Shown here piece by piece: positions 26,401 to 38,525 of a DNA stretch of 64,000 nucleotides. Source of the stretch: Gymnorhina tibicen (Eukaryota > Chordata > Aves > Passeriformes > Artamidae); the NCBI GenBank assembly GCA_013399875.1, contig VXAZ01006779.1, forward strand, positions 248,001-312,000, written 5' to 3'. Position 1 is the first letter of the stretch, and each line of letters opens with the position of its first letter. The position numbers were made by a program, and so were the translations under genes. The notes beneath the pieces were generated by a model. The model ran no database searches. It was not told the DNA's origin and worked only from the letters and a program-made list of their open reading frames with translations.

Positions 26401-28995
26401 AGCACACAGCACCAGTAACAGGACCCCTTTAAATCTATTTTTTTTTTTACTGTGTATAAGTATTCTTACACTTGCACTTTGTTTATTAGCTATTTGAAGG
26501 CTTCAAGGGAGTCTCATACATACTCACACAATCTGGAAAAATAGTTGGCTATTACCCTCAGTTACATATTACCTCTCTTCAAATCTTTTCTGCTCAGCCT
26601 TTCTTTAGTGGTTCTCAGTTTCTCTGGCTGGAAGCTCTCTGAAGTCAACAGGTGCCCCTCTTGGGCTCCTCACATAATGTATACTAACGCTGAAAAAACC
26701 ATGAAAATTCACTTCAGTCCAAAGGGTGATTGAAAATCCCACTGATGTCCATTAAAAGCTATCAGATACAGATACCCCCTTTGTAGGAATGCCTCCCCGC
26801 CCCATAAATTGTGGCAGGGTAGTAATAATAATAACTAAGTAATAACAATACCTAAGCATATACATATTTCATTATTTGCTTCTCAAGACATCCAGCCTGA
26901 ATGTTAGGCAGAGCTCCAGCCTATCCAGTAATCACATCTCCTCATTATTTCAGGCAACCAACTGAACATGCTGAAAGTTCTGAACTGAAACTTCCCCTTT
27001 CCCTGGATTACTACTTCCTTCTTCAGCATCATACAGCTTTTCCAAACATTATATTTACAGATTTAAACAAGAGGTGGGGAAAAAATGAAAAAATGCCTAG
27101 ATATCCATTTGGTTTGACTTGATATTCTTGCCATCTTCATCTAGGATGATATTCAAACCTTGGCAGTCACTTAAGGTTGAAGACTGGTTGAAGTGCGGAT
27201 ATCCTGTAGTTGTCCACAGTCCTGGGTTGCCTTTTCTTTATTTTTCTTTCTGTTACAGGATAATATCACCATCTATGATATTGACTGTCTCAGGTTCTTG
27301 TGTTTTCTTAGAGAAACATTACAGTGCATTCATGTTCTGTGATACCTATGAAGAAGGCATGAGGAAAATTGACACAGTGTGTGTAACACAGAACCTATTT
27401 AGTGTCACAAGCACTGTGAATGATGTTGCCATGGATAAATCAAGAAGTATGTCTTAATGTAGATTCTCTGTTTACTTAAAAGTTGTTTTGCTATTACAAG
27501 TCCACTGACGAGTGTTGCATTAGTCTCAAGTGATGAAACATGCTCCTTCCTCACTGGCTTACTAACTTTTCTTCACTGGTTTGTCTGTGCACGTTTGTTG
27601 GTGTACACAATGCAGCTTGCTCTCCCTCTGAATTTACTGAGAGGATATAATCTCCCCACATTCTAATAGGAAGATGAACAGAAACTACAGTGTTGTCCTC
27701 CCCGTTCCACCACCTTGGTGTGCCAGCTGTTATAAACTCAATGCAGCCATTATGAACTCAGTGCAAGAAGGTGTCTTGTTCTGTGAGGCTTTTACTGACA
27801 GCCTGAATGTATCTGCCCACCAAAGAAAGGTTTCATTGTATGTCTCCTAACCTTTAGTCACAATCTTCCAGGCTGTTAGAGCTTCATTTCATTGGAGTTA
27901 CATTGCTGCTGGCTTTACAATGCAGCTGAAATGGGTCATTGATCCGATAACGTGATTGTAAATATGGCAGCTGGATGGCTGGCAGCTTCTTTATTGCACA
28001 GTGTGCATATTGGAGATGTCTGTGTCTGAGTCCCAGTGTAGATGCTTTCCCCTGTTACAGGTATATATTTACTACATATGTAGCTTTTTTTCTTTTAAGT
28101 TGCTGTCTTGTTCATTTGTTGTACGTTCTTCCTTTATGTTTTGTGTTTCTTTCTATGTTCGTGGATGAGTTATCCATCCTGCCTACTATACTTTATATCA
28201 GTAGCTACAAAAACTTATGCTTAGGCAGTAGTGTAGTGCAGATATTGTTGAAATATTAAACTTGTGACCAATGAAGCTGAGTAGGATGGAGGTTATACAG
28301 GCCAGAGAGGTTACCCAGATTTTCATGACATTTTTCAGAAATGCATTGAGCTTTATGTTGTAATGTCTTTACTGATACGGCTTTCAGTTAAAAGTAACTT
28401 TACTGTTCTTTTCTTTTACGATGATGCTTCAGTTTCCCTTGGTGTTTTTAGAAGTTTCCCTATTGATGTTCTGTTTGATTACTTTCCCAGAGACATTGCT
28501 CCTGTTAGATGATGAGCCTGTCTCTAATTAAGAAAGCTGTACCATTCCAGAATATTTATATGAAGGTCAGCTTTAATCTAGTCTATCTTTGTTTTGATTC
28601 TTGGTTTCAAATGAAAACTTGCATCTCATTCTCTTGAGAGTTATTTTACTCATTATACACCTTTACCAAGTGTAAATATGTTTTTTCAGGCTTATATCTA
28701 GCATCAGTTTTGCGCATTTCCCATTGCTTCTTCAGTGGAATAGAAAAAATCCACTTATCTTCCATGCAGACTCATTTCTTCTTACCATTTACAGTGTTTT
28801 CTTTTCCTTTCTTTCTTCATCTGAAAATCTGGTTTACCATCGAGATTGAGTTTTTCTGTTCTCTAGTCTGAGTTTCTAAATGCTGTGTAGTTTGACTTAA
28901 TTATGTTTTTCTTTTAGTAGACCTCATTGTTCATGGCCCTCAATACCATGTTTCACTCATTGTGTGCTGGTTAATAGACTACATCAAACTAGAGA
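23441..28995. other. Unique A+T-rich sequence, no gene seen
   Basis: About 5.5 kb with no supported exon or repeat family. An imperfect 20-bp direct repeat lies at about 27730-27768 (TTATAAACTCAATGCA then TTATGAACTCAGTGCA). Open frames at 27119-27457 and 27975-28259 (plus) encode hydrophobic, Phe/Leu/Cys-rich products, as expected from T-rich DNA. Confidence 0.55.
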
Positions 28996-29070
28996 TTTTA
29001 TTTTATTTTATTTTATTTTATTTTATTTTATTTTATTTTATTTTATTTTATTTTATTTATTTTATTTTTA
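28996..29070 (+). repeat. (TTTTA)n microsatellite
   Basis: About 15 uninterrupted TTTTA units, with the last units slightly altered (one TTTAT step near 29057-29062). A pentanucleotide repeat of this length is likely to be polymorphic. Confidence 0.97.
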
Positions 29071-31149
29071 GAGCTTTTCTTACCAAAATGTGACTATTAC
29101 AAGCAGGACAGTATATTTACTCAGTTTCACCCTCTAGCAACCCCTGCGCTTCCATGCAAGTTCCATGTCATTAGCCAATGCTGATAAGAAAGAGAGAAAA
29201 TTACTCTATATAGTGAGGATGTATGGATTTTACTTACTGCTTTGGACTGCTAATACCAAAGTGTCACAAGATGAGAACAGGAATCAGCCTTTGCATTAAG
29301 AAGATCGGTGAAGTATGTGGCTACATAAAACAGAACTTAATGTAACAGCCCAAATCTGGAAAAAACCTACGAATCTATTTTATCATAACGTTTAGTTTGC
29401 AGATTAAAGCTAAGGTCAGAAACATAGTATTTTTTTGATCATTTTCTAGTTCACAATGTCTCTGGTTCATGCTAATAGAAGCAGCTACTGTGTATACTAT
29501 TTTTCCTAAGATAAAATCAGAAAAAGAAACATTAAGTGGAAAACTTATGGGGAGAGAATGAGAAATGCAAATGAAATTAATGTCTCACTGCTGTACTTGT
29601 TTAGGCCTTAATTCACAGCTAAGCCTCAGCTTCGTTCCACTTTATTCCCTGTTACCTTTCCATTAATGGGGGAATTACTCTATTGCAGAGATAAGGTGTA
29701 TCTAGCACCCCACTTACAATATGTTTAATTACAGGGAGAGAGAACAAAAATAATTTAGACTGAAAATAGATACTGAAACTGGAACACAGCCAGCATGTCT
29801 GGTCCTGCCATTTCCTGAATGAAAAGTGTTTGAAGTGCATTTGCCTCTCATTCTTTTTATTTTATCATTTTCTGGTAGTTGCTTTTGATTCTTTCAGGAT
29901 CAGTGCAGAAATAGATTCTGTAAATCCATCCAAAGACTTGGTTTTAGCCAGTGTTAAAAGAAGTAAATAGACAGGTGGGTTTTTTCTCTCTCTAAACAGG
30001 AATTCAATGCAATATATCTAACATTCAGATTGAGTCTTTGTACTGAATTCTCATCAAATTGAATTTATATAGAACTGATTCTTTTCCGGCTCAAAGGTAT
30101 CTGCATGGCATTAACTTAGAGAGAAAAGTGTTATCTCCATCTGCAGTGGCCCTATTGTGCAAGGTATTGAAGTGCATGCTGCTTTTCACCAGGTTTTTCT
30201 GGTACCACCTACAGTACTTAGGACAACAGACAACAAAGAGGAAAAAAACAAATATGCATTTTGATTGTCTTTTGTGTTTATAGGCACAGTCTTTAAGCAA
30301 CATTTATAAGGACCTATTTTGCTGTCATTTTGTAAGATTTTTTGATTAATCATTTCACAAAGAATGGAAGGATAGACCTTTACAATTGTGTTCATGTTTA
30401 GAATCCAACTTTATGCTAAGCTCTTTTTAGGCTTTGACAGAGTTTATTTCCTTCCTGCTTTACAACTTGAGTTGGAAATGCTGAAATACCATAAAACAGG
30501 CTTGGACAAATTTGATAGATTCATATCCAAACCTAGAGCTTCAATACACTCTTGTCTGTAAACATGCCTCTCAGTCTCTGAAATTACTACCCCTCTGTTT
30601 ATATACTGAAAGGGAAGAGAATTCCTATTCAATATCTCATTAATGACTTCATGGACTGGCTTTCCACTTTGCCCTGTTCCCATTATTCTGCACTGTCATA
30701 TTGTTTGACATCTGTCTTTTGTTATAATCTGCTGTGCCAGCATTGACTGTTTCCACACCCTCTTACTGTGTCCTTTGTACAAAGAGCTTTGTACACAGAA
30801 TGTTCTGGTCATTATCCCTTGAAAGGAAAGCTTCCTCAGCACAATATTTACTCTTACATGAAAGGGATTGGAGAATTCTATTTTATGTGTTGTATACATT
30901 ACAAAATATTACAATGATGGATGCTGTTAGGAATGTTAGAGATACCAAGATTTTTAATTGAAATAAGGTTGACAATGTTAACTGTAGCATAAAAAATTTA
31001 ATGCTAATGCCAATGTATTTGTAATTCGTGTTTTACAGCATACTGTAAGACAGAAAAACAAATACTTTTCCCTATTCTGAATTCTTTAGAAAATCATCTG
31101 TTCAGACTTTGTTGGAATTAATGTTTCTATGTGTATTGTGTTTGCATGA
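29071..31149. other. Unique A+T-rich sequence, no gene seen
   Basis: No gene or repeat family is recognised. The minus-strand open frame 30683-30444 (79 codons) and the overlapping frames near 30060-30395 lack any recognisable domain. Confidence 0.55.
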
Positions 31150-31700
31150 CAGTTTTTGGTGGGGGGGACGGCGCCTACAGGGGTGACTTCTGTGAGAAGC
31201 TACCAAAAGCTTCCTCCATGTCTGGCAGAGCCAGTGTCAGCCAGCTCCAAAGACAAATTTGCTGCTGGTCAAGGCTGGGCCAATTAGAAGAGGTGGTAAC
31301 GCCTCTATGGTAACAGATTTAAGAAGAAGAAACACAAAAGTTATTGGGCAGATGTAACTGTGGCCAGAGAAGAGCAGGGTGAGAATATGTGAGAGGAACA
31401 ACTCCACACACACCAAGGTCAGCTCAGAAGGAGGGGCAGGAGGTGCTCCAGGTGCTGGAGCTGAGATTCCCTGGCAGCTCCTGGTGCAGACCATGGTGAA
31501 GCAACTGTGCCCCTGCAGCCCATGAAGAACCTCTGGGATGCAGAGCTCCACCTGCAGCCCACGGAGGAGACCCATGCCAGAGCAGGTGGGTGCTTGAGAG
31601 GAAGCTGGGAACCCATGGGAGGCCCATGCTGCAGCAGGCTCCTGGCAGAGACCTGCAGATCCATGGAGAAAGGAGCCCATGCTGGAGCAGAAGTGGGATC
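31150..31700 (+). mobile_element. Avian LTR/ERV-like repeat, 3'-truncated
   Basis: An abrupt G+C-rich block. Its features match a dispersed bird repeat as I remember it: a G-run, a CCAAAAGCTTCCTCCATGTC block, the AACAACTCC and ACACCAAGGTCAG words near 31400-31425, then repeated 'CTGCAGCCCATG' and 'CCCATGCTGGAGCAG'-like units up to about 31690. Full copies, as I recall them, continue with more of these units and end in LTR sequence, so this one appears cut short at its 3' side, just before the CR1 element. Overlapping open frames on the minus strand (for example 31680-31237) are by-products of the G+C-rich repeat and not genes. Confidence 0.6.
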
Positions 31701-31784
31701 ATAACATGAGGAAGCTGGCAGAAGTGCTTACTTGGCAATTTTCCCTCATTTCCCAGAAGTCCTAGATAACTTGGCAGGAACCTC

Positions 31785-33223
31785 CCAGTTACCTGGAGGT
31801 TACAAATTGTCACTCCCATCCAGAAGAAGGGTCAGAAAGAGGATCTGGGGAACTTTAGGTCTGTCAGTCTAACCTCGGTGCCAAGGAAGGTCATTGAGCA
31901 GATGATCTTGAGTGCCATCACATGGCATGTGCAGGACAACCATGAGATCAGGCCCAGCCTGATCAGCAGGTTTATCAGCTGGTTTAAAACCAGCACAGGT
32001 TTATGAAAGACAAGTCCTGTTTGACTGACCAGACCTCCTCCAATGACAAGGTGTCCCATTAAATGGATGAGGGAAAGGCTGTGGATGTTGTTTACCTGGA
32101 CTGTAGTAAAGCTTTTGGCATCATTTCCCTCATAATTCTCCCGGAGAAACTGTCTGCTCATAGCTTGGACAGGTCCACTATTTTCTGGGTAAAAAACTGA
32201 CTGGATGGCTGAACCCAGAGAATGCTGGTGAATGAAGCTGCATCCAGTTGGCAGCCACTCACAGGTGGGGTTCTGCAAGGCTCAGTATTGTGTTTAGTCC
32301 TGTTTAATAACTTTGTCAATGATCTGGATGAGAGGATTAAGTGCACCCTCAGTCACTTCACAGGTGACACCAAGTTCAGTGTGAGTATTGATCTACTGAA
32401 GGGTAGGAAGGCTCTGCAGAAGGATCTGGACAGACTGCATCAGTGGGCCAAGGCCAGTGGTGTGAGGTTCAACAAGGCCAAGTGCCAGATCCTGCACTTG
32501 GATTGTAACAACCCCGTGCAAGGCTACCGTCTAAGGGCAAGGTGGCTGGAAAGCTGTCCAGTGAAAAAGGACTTGGGGGTGCTGGTCAACAGTGGCTGAA
32601 CATGAACCAGCATGTGCCCAGGTAGCCAGGAAGGCCAATGGCATCATAGCCAGTATCAGCAATAGTGTGGCCAGCAGGACCAGGGCAGTGATTGTCCCCC
32701 TGTACTCAGCACTGGTGGGGCTGCACTTCAAATACTATGTCCAGTTTTGGTCCCACCACTACATGAAAGACATTAAGGTGCTGGAGCATGTCCAGAAAAG
32801 GGCAACAGATCTGCTGAAGGGTCTGGAGCACAAGACGTGTGGGGTGTCTCAGGGAGCTGGAGTTGTTTAATATGGAGAAAAGTAGTCTCAGGGGAGACCT
32901 TATCACTCTCTGGAACTACCTGAAAGGATGTAGTAGCCAGGTGGGTGTTGATCTCTTTTCCCAGGTAAGAAGTGACAGAATGAGAGGAAATGGTCTCATA
33001 ATGTGTTGAGGGAAGTTTAGACTGGATATTAGGAACAATTTCTTCATGGACAGTGTTGTTAAACATTGGAACAGGCTGCTCAGTCACTATCCCTGTGGGT
33101 ATTTAAAAGACCCATAGATGTGGTACTTGGGACCATGGTGTAGTGGTGGGCTTGGCAGTGTTAGGTTCATGGTTGGACTTGATGATCTTAAAGGTCTTTT
33201 CCAAAGTTTCTGTGATTCTATGA
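31785..33223 (+). mobile_element. CR1 LINE, longest copy, dead RT
   Basis: Plus-strand CR1 covering most of the reverse transcriptase domain to the 3' end. Recognisable order: VTPIQKKG (about 31811), RSVSLTSVPRKVIEQMILSA, NDLDERIKCTLSHF near 32310-32358, [30 protein letters not shown] to 32599, then after a frameshift [20 protein letters not shown] and [15 protein letters not shown] to about 32835, then the degraded C-terminus, 3' UTR and the tail GATTCTATG at about 33214-33222. The RT catalytic FADD box is FTGD (32357-32368), so an active-site Asp is lost. Several frameshifts and an early TAA near 32059 confirm a pseudo-element. CR1-like sequence may start slightly earlier (about 31730). Confidence 0.95.
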
Positions 33224-34984
33224 AAAAGTGTGTTAAAACCAGATAGTGTTCCAATGTAACCAACTCATTGTAAGCATGCACTGCACCATGTGGCACAACA
33301 GGACCTACTTCCCTTTTGGCTCCTAAATTGGTAGTTTTGGTATTTCACTGCAGCTCAGAGTAAGGAAAAAGACATTGTCTCAACGGTACTGTTTATCTTC
33401 CATGACTCCCCTTTATTTTTGCAAAAATATGATCTCTTGGGGTTGGGGTTTTTTTCATCGTTTTGTTTGATTATTTTTCATTTAAAATGTTTATTTTGTA
33501 CATATTTCACATAAGGATGTTTGCAAAAGAACAAACTCACCACAGGCTTGAACTAAGCAATATTCCCATTCCCTCAGTTCTACACCCTCAACTCCTCTTA
33601 ACACCTGTTCACGCTGTGAAACGATATTCAGCATATTGATCTGCTTCACATCCCTCTGGTCTTTCCAATAGCAAAATTAATACAGCAACAAACCGAACCA
33701 GCATGATATCTGCAGTGACAAAGTCTTGGTTTTTGTTTCTCTTGTTTTACAGTTTCTGAGCATATCAAATGCCCAGGTTTTCAGAGACTTTTATTCTAAG
33801 CACTGCTCAACATCTGGTGTAACATAGGTGAGATAGGTGCTGGATCAAGAGGAGGTAGAATACATTTAAGTATAGGAAAAAGGCTCAGACCTTAATATTA
33901 GAAGAGGAGAAGCAATATGAAAGGATGGGGAGGCCATGATGGCACCACAGAAAAGGAATGGAAAAAAAAAGGGCATTGCGGTGACTGAGCAGAATGCAAT
34001 AAGAACAGATAGGTTTTATTGTACAATCATAATTTTCAAAGCTGACACTACTTTTTACCTCTCATACATTCTAAAATCCCTGTGCAAATACAGTATCAGC
34101 AAGGTTTTGACAACCTCAGCCCACCAGATACTTAAGAAATTCCTTTTTAGGATCAGATAATTATTGTTTGAGTGTCTATTTGAGGCTCGGTACGAATAGG
34201 GCCTCCTGTGGCAGTAAAGCTCCTTTGAACTCAAACACGGGGTTGCCATACCTCCTAAATCACAAGAGAAAAAAATTTTTCAGTGCAGCTCTTATCTGCT
34301 CCCTCTAGATTCTAAAGCTAAATTGGAATACCTCTGAGTTGGTTGAGAAAGTGTTTTTTCTTTACTGATATATTACACAAGTGTTTGTTAAATGTAGAAA
34401 ATACCTTCATTTACCTAGAGTTGAACTTATCAAAGAACTAAATTAGAAAAACATTAAGTCCGTTTAGGGACATCAGTAGGAAAAGAATATACAATTCCTG
34501 ACAAGTTGAATTTCAAACTTGACCTACAATTAGAAGAGTATGCATTCATCCTTACTTCTGATTTTAATTTCTTTTGATTGTTTCTTTTCATTTGGCTTTG
34601 GCTACTAGGCTCCAGAGACTTACAGTGTCCAGCATGTCTTTGTGAAGGCAGTTGTATACTGCAGATTAATTATTTTTCAATTTCTATTTATTTTCATTTT
34701 GTAATAAGCCACATGTACTGAGTTTTCCTACACTACATTTCCCTTTACAAAAGACTTCTTTCAAACCCAAAAAAGCTTTTAAACTTTTTGTTTTAAGCCT
34801 TTATGTGTTGCCTTCTCAGTTTTCTGACATTTTAGTTGGGAACATAAGCAATAAAGTCATAGTTAGAATTACCTTTACTGATATCACAGAGACATAAAAA
34901 TACCTTCTTACTTAATCTCTTTACAGGGACATCAGTATAGTGTTCAGCACTCTCTCAAGTGGCCTTTCCTTGGCAAACTGAAAA
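33224..34984. other. Unique A+T-rich sequence, no gene seen
   Basis: No gene or repeat family is recognised between the two CR1 copies. A poly-A run (33961-33969) and T-rich stretches are present. The open frame at 33936-34160 has no recognisable domain. Confidence 0.55.
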
Positions 34985-35478
34985 GATACAGATTGAATGG
35001 GTTGTACGTGAGAAGTGTAGGAAACTGGCTTACAGTTCATACCCAGAAGGTGGTAGTCAATGGCTTTTACTCAGGTTGGCAACCTGCCACAAGTGAGGGC
35101 CCCAAGGGATTGATACTGGGCCTCATGCTGTCCCACAGGTCCATAAATTACATTGATGATGGGATCAAAAGCACCCTCACTAAGTTTCCTGATGGTGCCA
35201 AACACGGTGGTGAGGTGAACACATCAGAAGGGCAAGCCATCCAACAGAGAGGCCTCCCAGGATGGAAGGTGAGCTACTGAGAATAGCATGGAGTTTATAA
35301 AAGACAAGTGCTAATTCCTGCACCTGGGATGAAATAACCAAAAAGCCTACTACAAGTCAGCAGGTGTGTGGCTGGCAAGCAGCCTTGCTGAAAGGGACTT
35401 GGGGGTCCTGGTGGGCAACAAGCTGAACATGAGTCAGCAGCAACAGCAGGTCAGTCCCTGGGCTGCATCTCCCGAGGA
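34985..35478 (+). mobile_element. CR1 LINE internal RT fragment
   Basis: The plus strand reads a CR1 reverse transcriptase segment: MNGLYVRSVGNWLTVHTQKV from 34993, VVNGFYSGWQPATS, ILGLMLSHRSINYIDDGIKS, then TLTKF followed by PDGAK. After a break it reads WLASSLAERDLGVLVGNKLN from about 35369 and ends near SPWAASPEE. The catalytic FADD box is FPDG (35185-35196). Unlike normal CR1 copies it has neither the ORF2 C-terminus nor the 3' UTR and tail, so it is an internal piece left by later deletion or rearrangement. Its wording differs from the 31.8-kb copy, which suggests another CR1 subfamily. Confidence 0.93.
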
Positions 35479-38400
35479 ATTACATTCCTTTAAAATTATT
35501 CCATGTGGTCTATTTTGCTGTGGTTTAATATGTTGTGTTTTGGGTGGGTTTTTTCCAGGAATTTCATTGCAGGTGTATATATAAGAAAAATTATTTTTAG
35601 GAAAATCTGAAATTAATCTTCTTCATCTACACTATAATAATGCTGTTTACAGAAGGAACAGGGAACAGAGAAGACTAATGTGGTAAATCAAATATAGTTG
35701 ATCAAAATTTAAGATCAAAATATTAGTTTAAAATAGCATATTTGATTTGATGCTCTGCTCAGCGCTTATGTGGGCAAACTAGCGAAAGGCCTTTATAATA
35801 ATAGGCAACTGCCAAAGCCAAAAGAAATCTGAAAAAAGTTGAACAATATTTACTTATTCTTTAAGTATTATCTACCTCCTTAAATTCCTCCCAGTAAACA
35901 TGGGCGAAAAGGATGGAGAGCTTTTTTCAGCTCTTTGTAGCTTAGGCAATCTACCAAATGTTTTCCCAGACACGGAAAAGATAGAGATATACTTGAATAC
36001 ACTCCGTGGAAGTGGCCCCCAGAGAGTCCTACTGATGTTACAGAGACATTTACAAGTGCAAGGATCTGTCAGAATTACTTCTAGATCTGGAGTTTAGCTT
36101 GTGGGTTTTATGGATAACCACTTGGTAAAATATATCTTTGTTATTTTATTGTGATTTTTTTTAACCAAATGGTAAAATTGTGAGTTATAAAATGATGATG
36201 AAACATTTGTATCTAAGTTAATGTTGAAGATCACAAGCAGTAAGTGCTTTAAAACCTCATCATTTATAATTATCTATTACTTTTGTGCCTTAGTGCAGCA
36301 CAATATATGTATTATGCATACCTGCTGGTCAGAGGGACTTTTTCTTCATATGATTTTGGGTGTTGAAAACACTATGAAGTAGTTCAAATTGTACCAGAGG
36401 TTTTCATCAGGCAAAAAAAAATTGATTTTCTTTTCCCCCAAGGCTCACAGGCATTTCCAAAGTGCAACATGATTTCAAGGTTAATGGTCATTCCCACCCC
36501 CCAGTTCCTTACGTTTAAAATGAGCAAGTATAGACTATCCATCAGCATGAGACTGTGTGAGGTAAGGAAGTATAACGACAGGATGTAAATTTTTCCATTA
36601 AAAATCTCAGCACAGTGACTCTAATGGATGGGTTTTTTTCACATTTAGTACTGTTGCTGTGACGCAGCCGAAGAGCAGCCGCTGTTAGGAATTCTGGGAA
36701 CTGCAGAGATTTCACAGTGGAATTAAACAAATGCTCTGCCCCACTGTGATTCCAAGGGAACTGTACAAACCTTCTCACAGGGAAGCTGCACTATTTTTGA
36801 TTAGCACAGCATTCCAAAAACCTCTAAGATGTAATGCATCTTGCACCATGTATAAATGGTGAATTGCATCTGAAAATATTTCTTTTTCTGTGAAAGTCAG
36901 CATTTTGAACATTATCTTTGTAGCTACCACTATATTCTTTTGTTGAACTGAGATTTTGACGGCCTTCCTGTGAATGACCATCCAGACAGTGGCACACACA
37001 GATGAGGAAATGACAGAAGTTGAAATCTACTGCCTGAAAGAGTCTAAGAGGCATCTTGTTGTGTACAGTGACCAGCAGTCACACTAGTTGAGGCTTGGAT
37101 AGCCACCATTCTCTTACCTTTCCACTAGTTACTCACACTGTGCTTTTAGCAGCTCTCTCCTGCCTCTTGCTGACCAATGCAAGTGTAACACTCTAGATGG
37201 TATCTTACCTCTCTGTCTCCCCCTTACCTTGAATCCTGCCTGGGGTCTAAGAAGCTTTCCTTGTCAAATGGTGTCTTCTACAGCTAAGGAGTGTGGCTAA
37301 GTTGGAAAGAAAGATTGGACAGGAATAGCTATGGACTGAGAGTTTTGTGGGACCCAACGGTTTATTTTAGTGATTGCATAATTGGGTCTGAGAATTGGGA
37401 GAGAAGATCTTAGAAGAGAAATAACTTGTATGATAGGGACGATGTCAAGGACACTCAAGGTAAATATTCAGAGTTGGGAAGTGATCCAAAAATTCTTTGC
37501 TCTAAGGAATATCTAAGGAGCAGAGTAGGTTGGTGTTCAAGGGAGGGATGAGAATGCACACCACTGAGCATGAATTTAACCACAGATTAGTTACAGACCT
37601 ATGATAAGATCTGCAATTTGTGCAAAATTTCAGGTAAATACCATTCATTAGTGAAAAATAGAATGGCCAGCAATCAGAAAGGCTGCAATAAGGAATGCCT
37701 GGTATGATGAAAATTCCTACATCCTCTTATCTTGACAATTTTTGTTTTTTAATTTAGGATTTACAGTATATTTAATGATAATATAAAGTTAGGGAGAACA
37801 CATTTCATGAAGAAAAAAAAAGATATTTGGGAAAAAAGAGAGAGGGGAGCTGAATAAGTGGAAGAAATAGCAATGGTCTTCAGAACGCTTAAGTCCTTAA
37901 ACGGCACAGAAAAATTGAGCAGGCAGTAACAGCTCTTGACAGAGTTTGAGATGTTGGTAAGGTGGTCTGCCTTCTGGGACCTCATTTAGCAGCAGCATAT
38001 CCTCTGTGATGCATCGTCTGAGTACAGGAACAAATGGCTGGATAGGATATGTGCCAAGCTCCACGGTGAACTTCCTTACAGTCCTTCTATAGGCTTGATG
38101 GTGCTCAACAGAATGGTAGTCGTAGATAGTCCTCTGGGATGAGTTGAGATAATGACACATGAAAGTGTGTCAATGCCTGATTTAATGATTTTCTAGAAAC
38201 CAAGCTTGAGTTGTGGCTAAAGGAATAGTCTCAGGTAGGTACTGACTAAAAATTTGCAGAATTATTGTTGAAAGAATAACGAAGGATCTGATGTTGATAA
38301 GACAGCCTTTCTTACCCAAATAATGATGCAGTGTGGGAAACACAAAAAAAGGTAGAAAGACTCTTGTGAGAAATAAAAGCAAGTTTCAGAAATAAAGCAG

Positions 38401-38525
38401 AAGAGTTTAGGGATTAGCTTTGGCTGTGAATACTTGAAGAAAATAAAATTATACATCAAGCAAGGACACTAAAACAGTGGTTAGAGTTTCTAGGTTTGGC
38501 TGAGATAGCTTTTCGAGTTGCAAAA
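35479..38525. other. Unique sequence, one odd minus-strand frame
   Basis: No gene is firmly supported. A minus-strand open frame at 38160-37897 is listed separately. A plus-strand frame at 35900-36097 (65 codons) has no recognisable domain. Sequence at about 36960-37260 is somewhat richer in G+C but matches no family I know. Confidence 0.5.
37897..38160 (-). other. Unassigned open frame, 87 codons
   Basis: Starts at an ATG (38160) and ends at a TAA (37897). The product is compositionally balanced (Arg, Glu, Pro, Val-rich, with segments such as RKFTVELGTYPIQPFVPVLR and LLLNEVPEGRPPYQHLKLC), unlike the Phe/Leu/Lys-biased frames expected from A+T-rich DNA. In-frame stops lie just upstream of the ATG. 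I recognise no family, poly-A tail, splice structure or promoter. It could be chance, a fragment of a decayed retrocopy, or part of an unrecognised ERV. Confidence 0.15.

Noticed and set aside
30444..30683. Minus-strand frame beginning MGTGQSGKPVHEV, considered as a coding exon
   Set aside because: It looked protein-like at first, but I recognise no family and see no splice sites or conserved motif.
31237..31819. Overlapping minus-strand frames of 81-147 codons
   Set aside because: They are antisense readings of the G+C-rich ERV-like repeat, rich in Ser, Pro, Leu and Cys, and not host genes.
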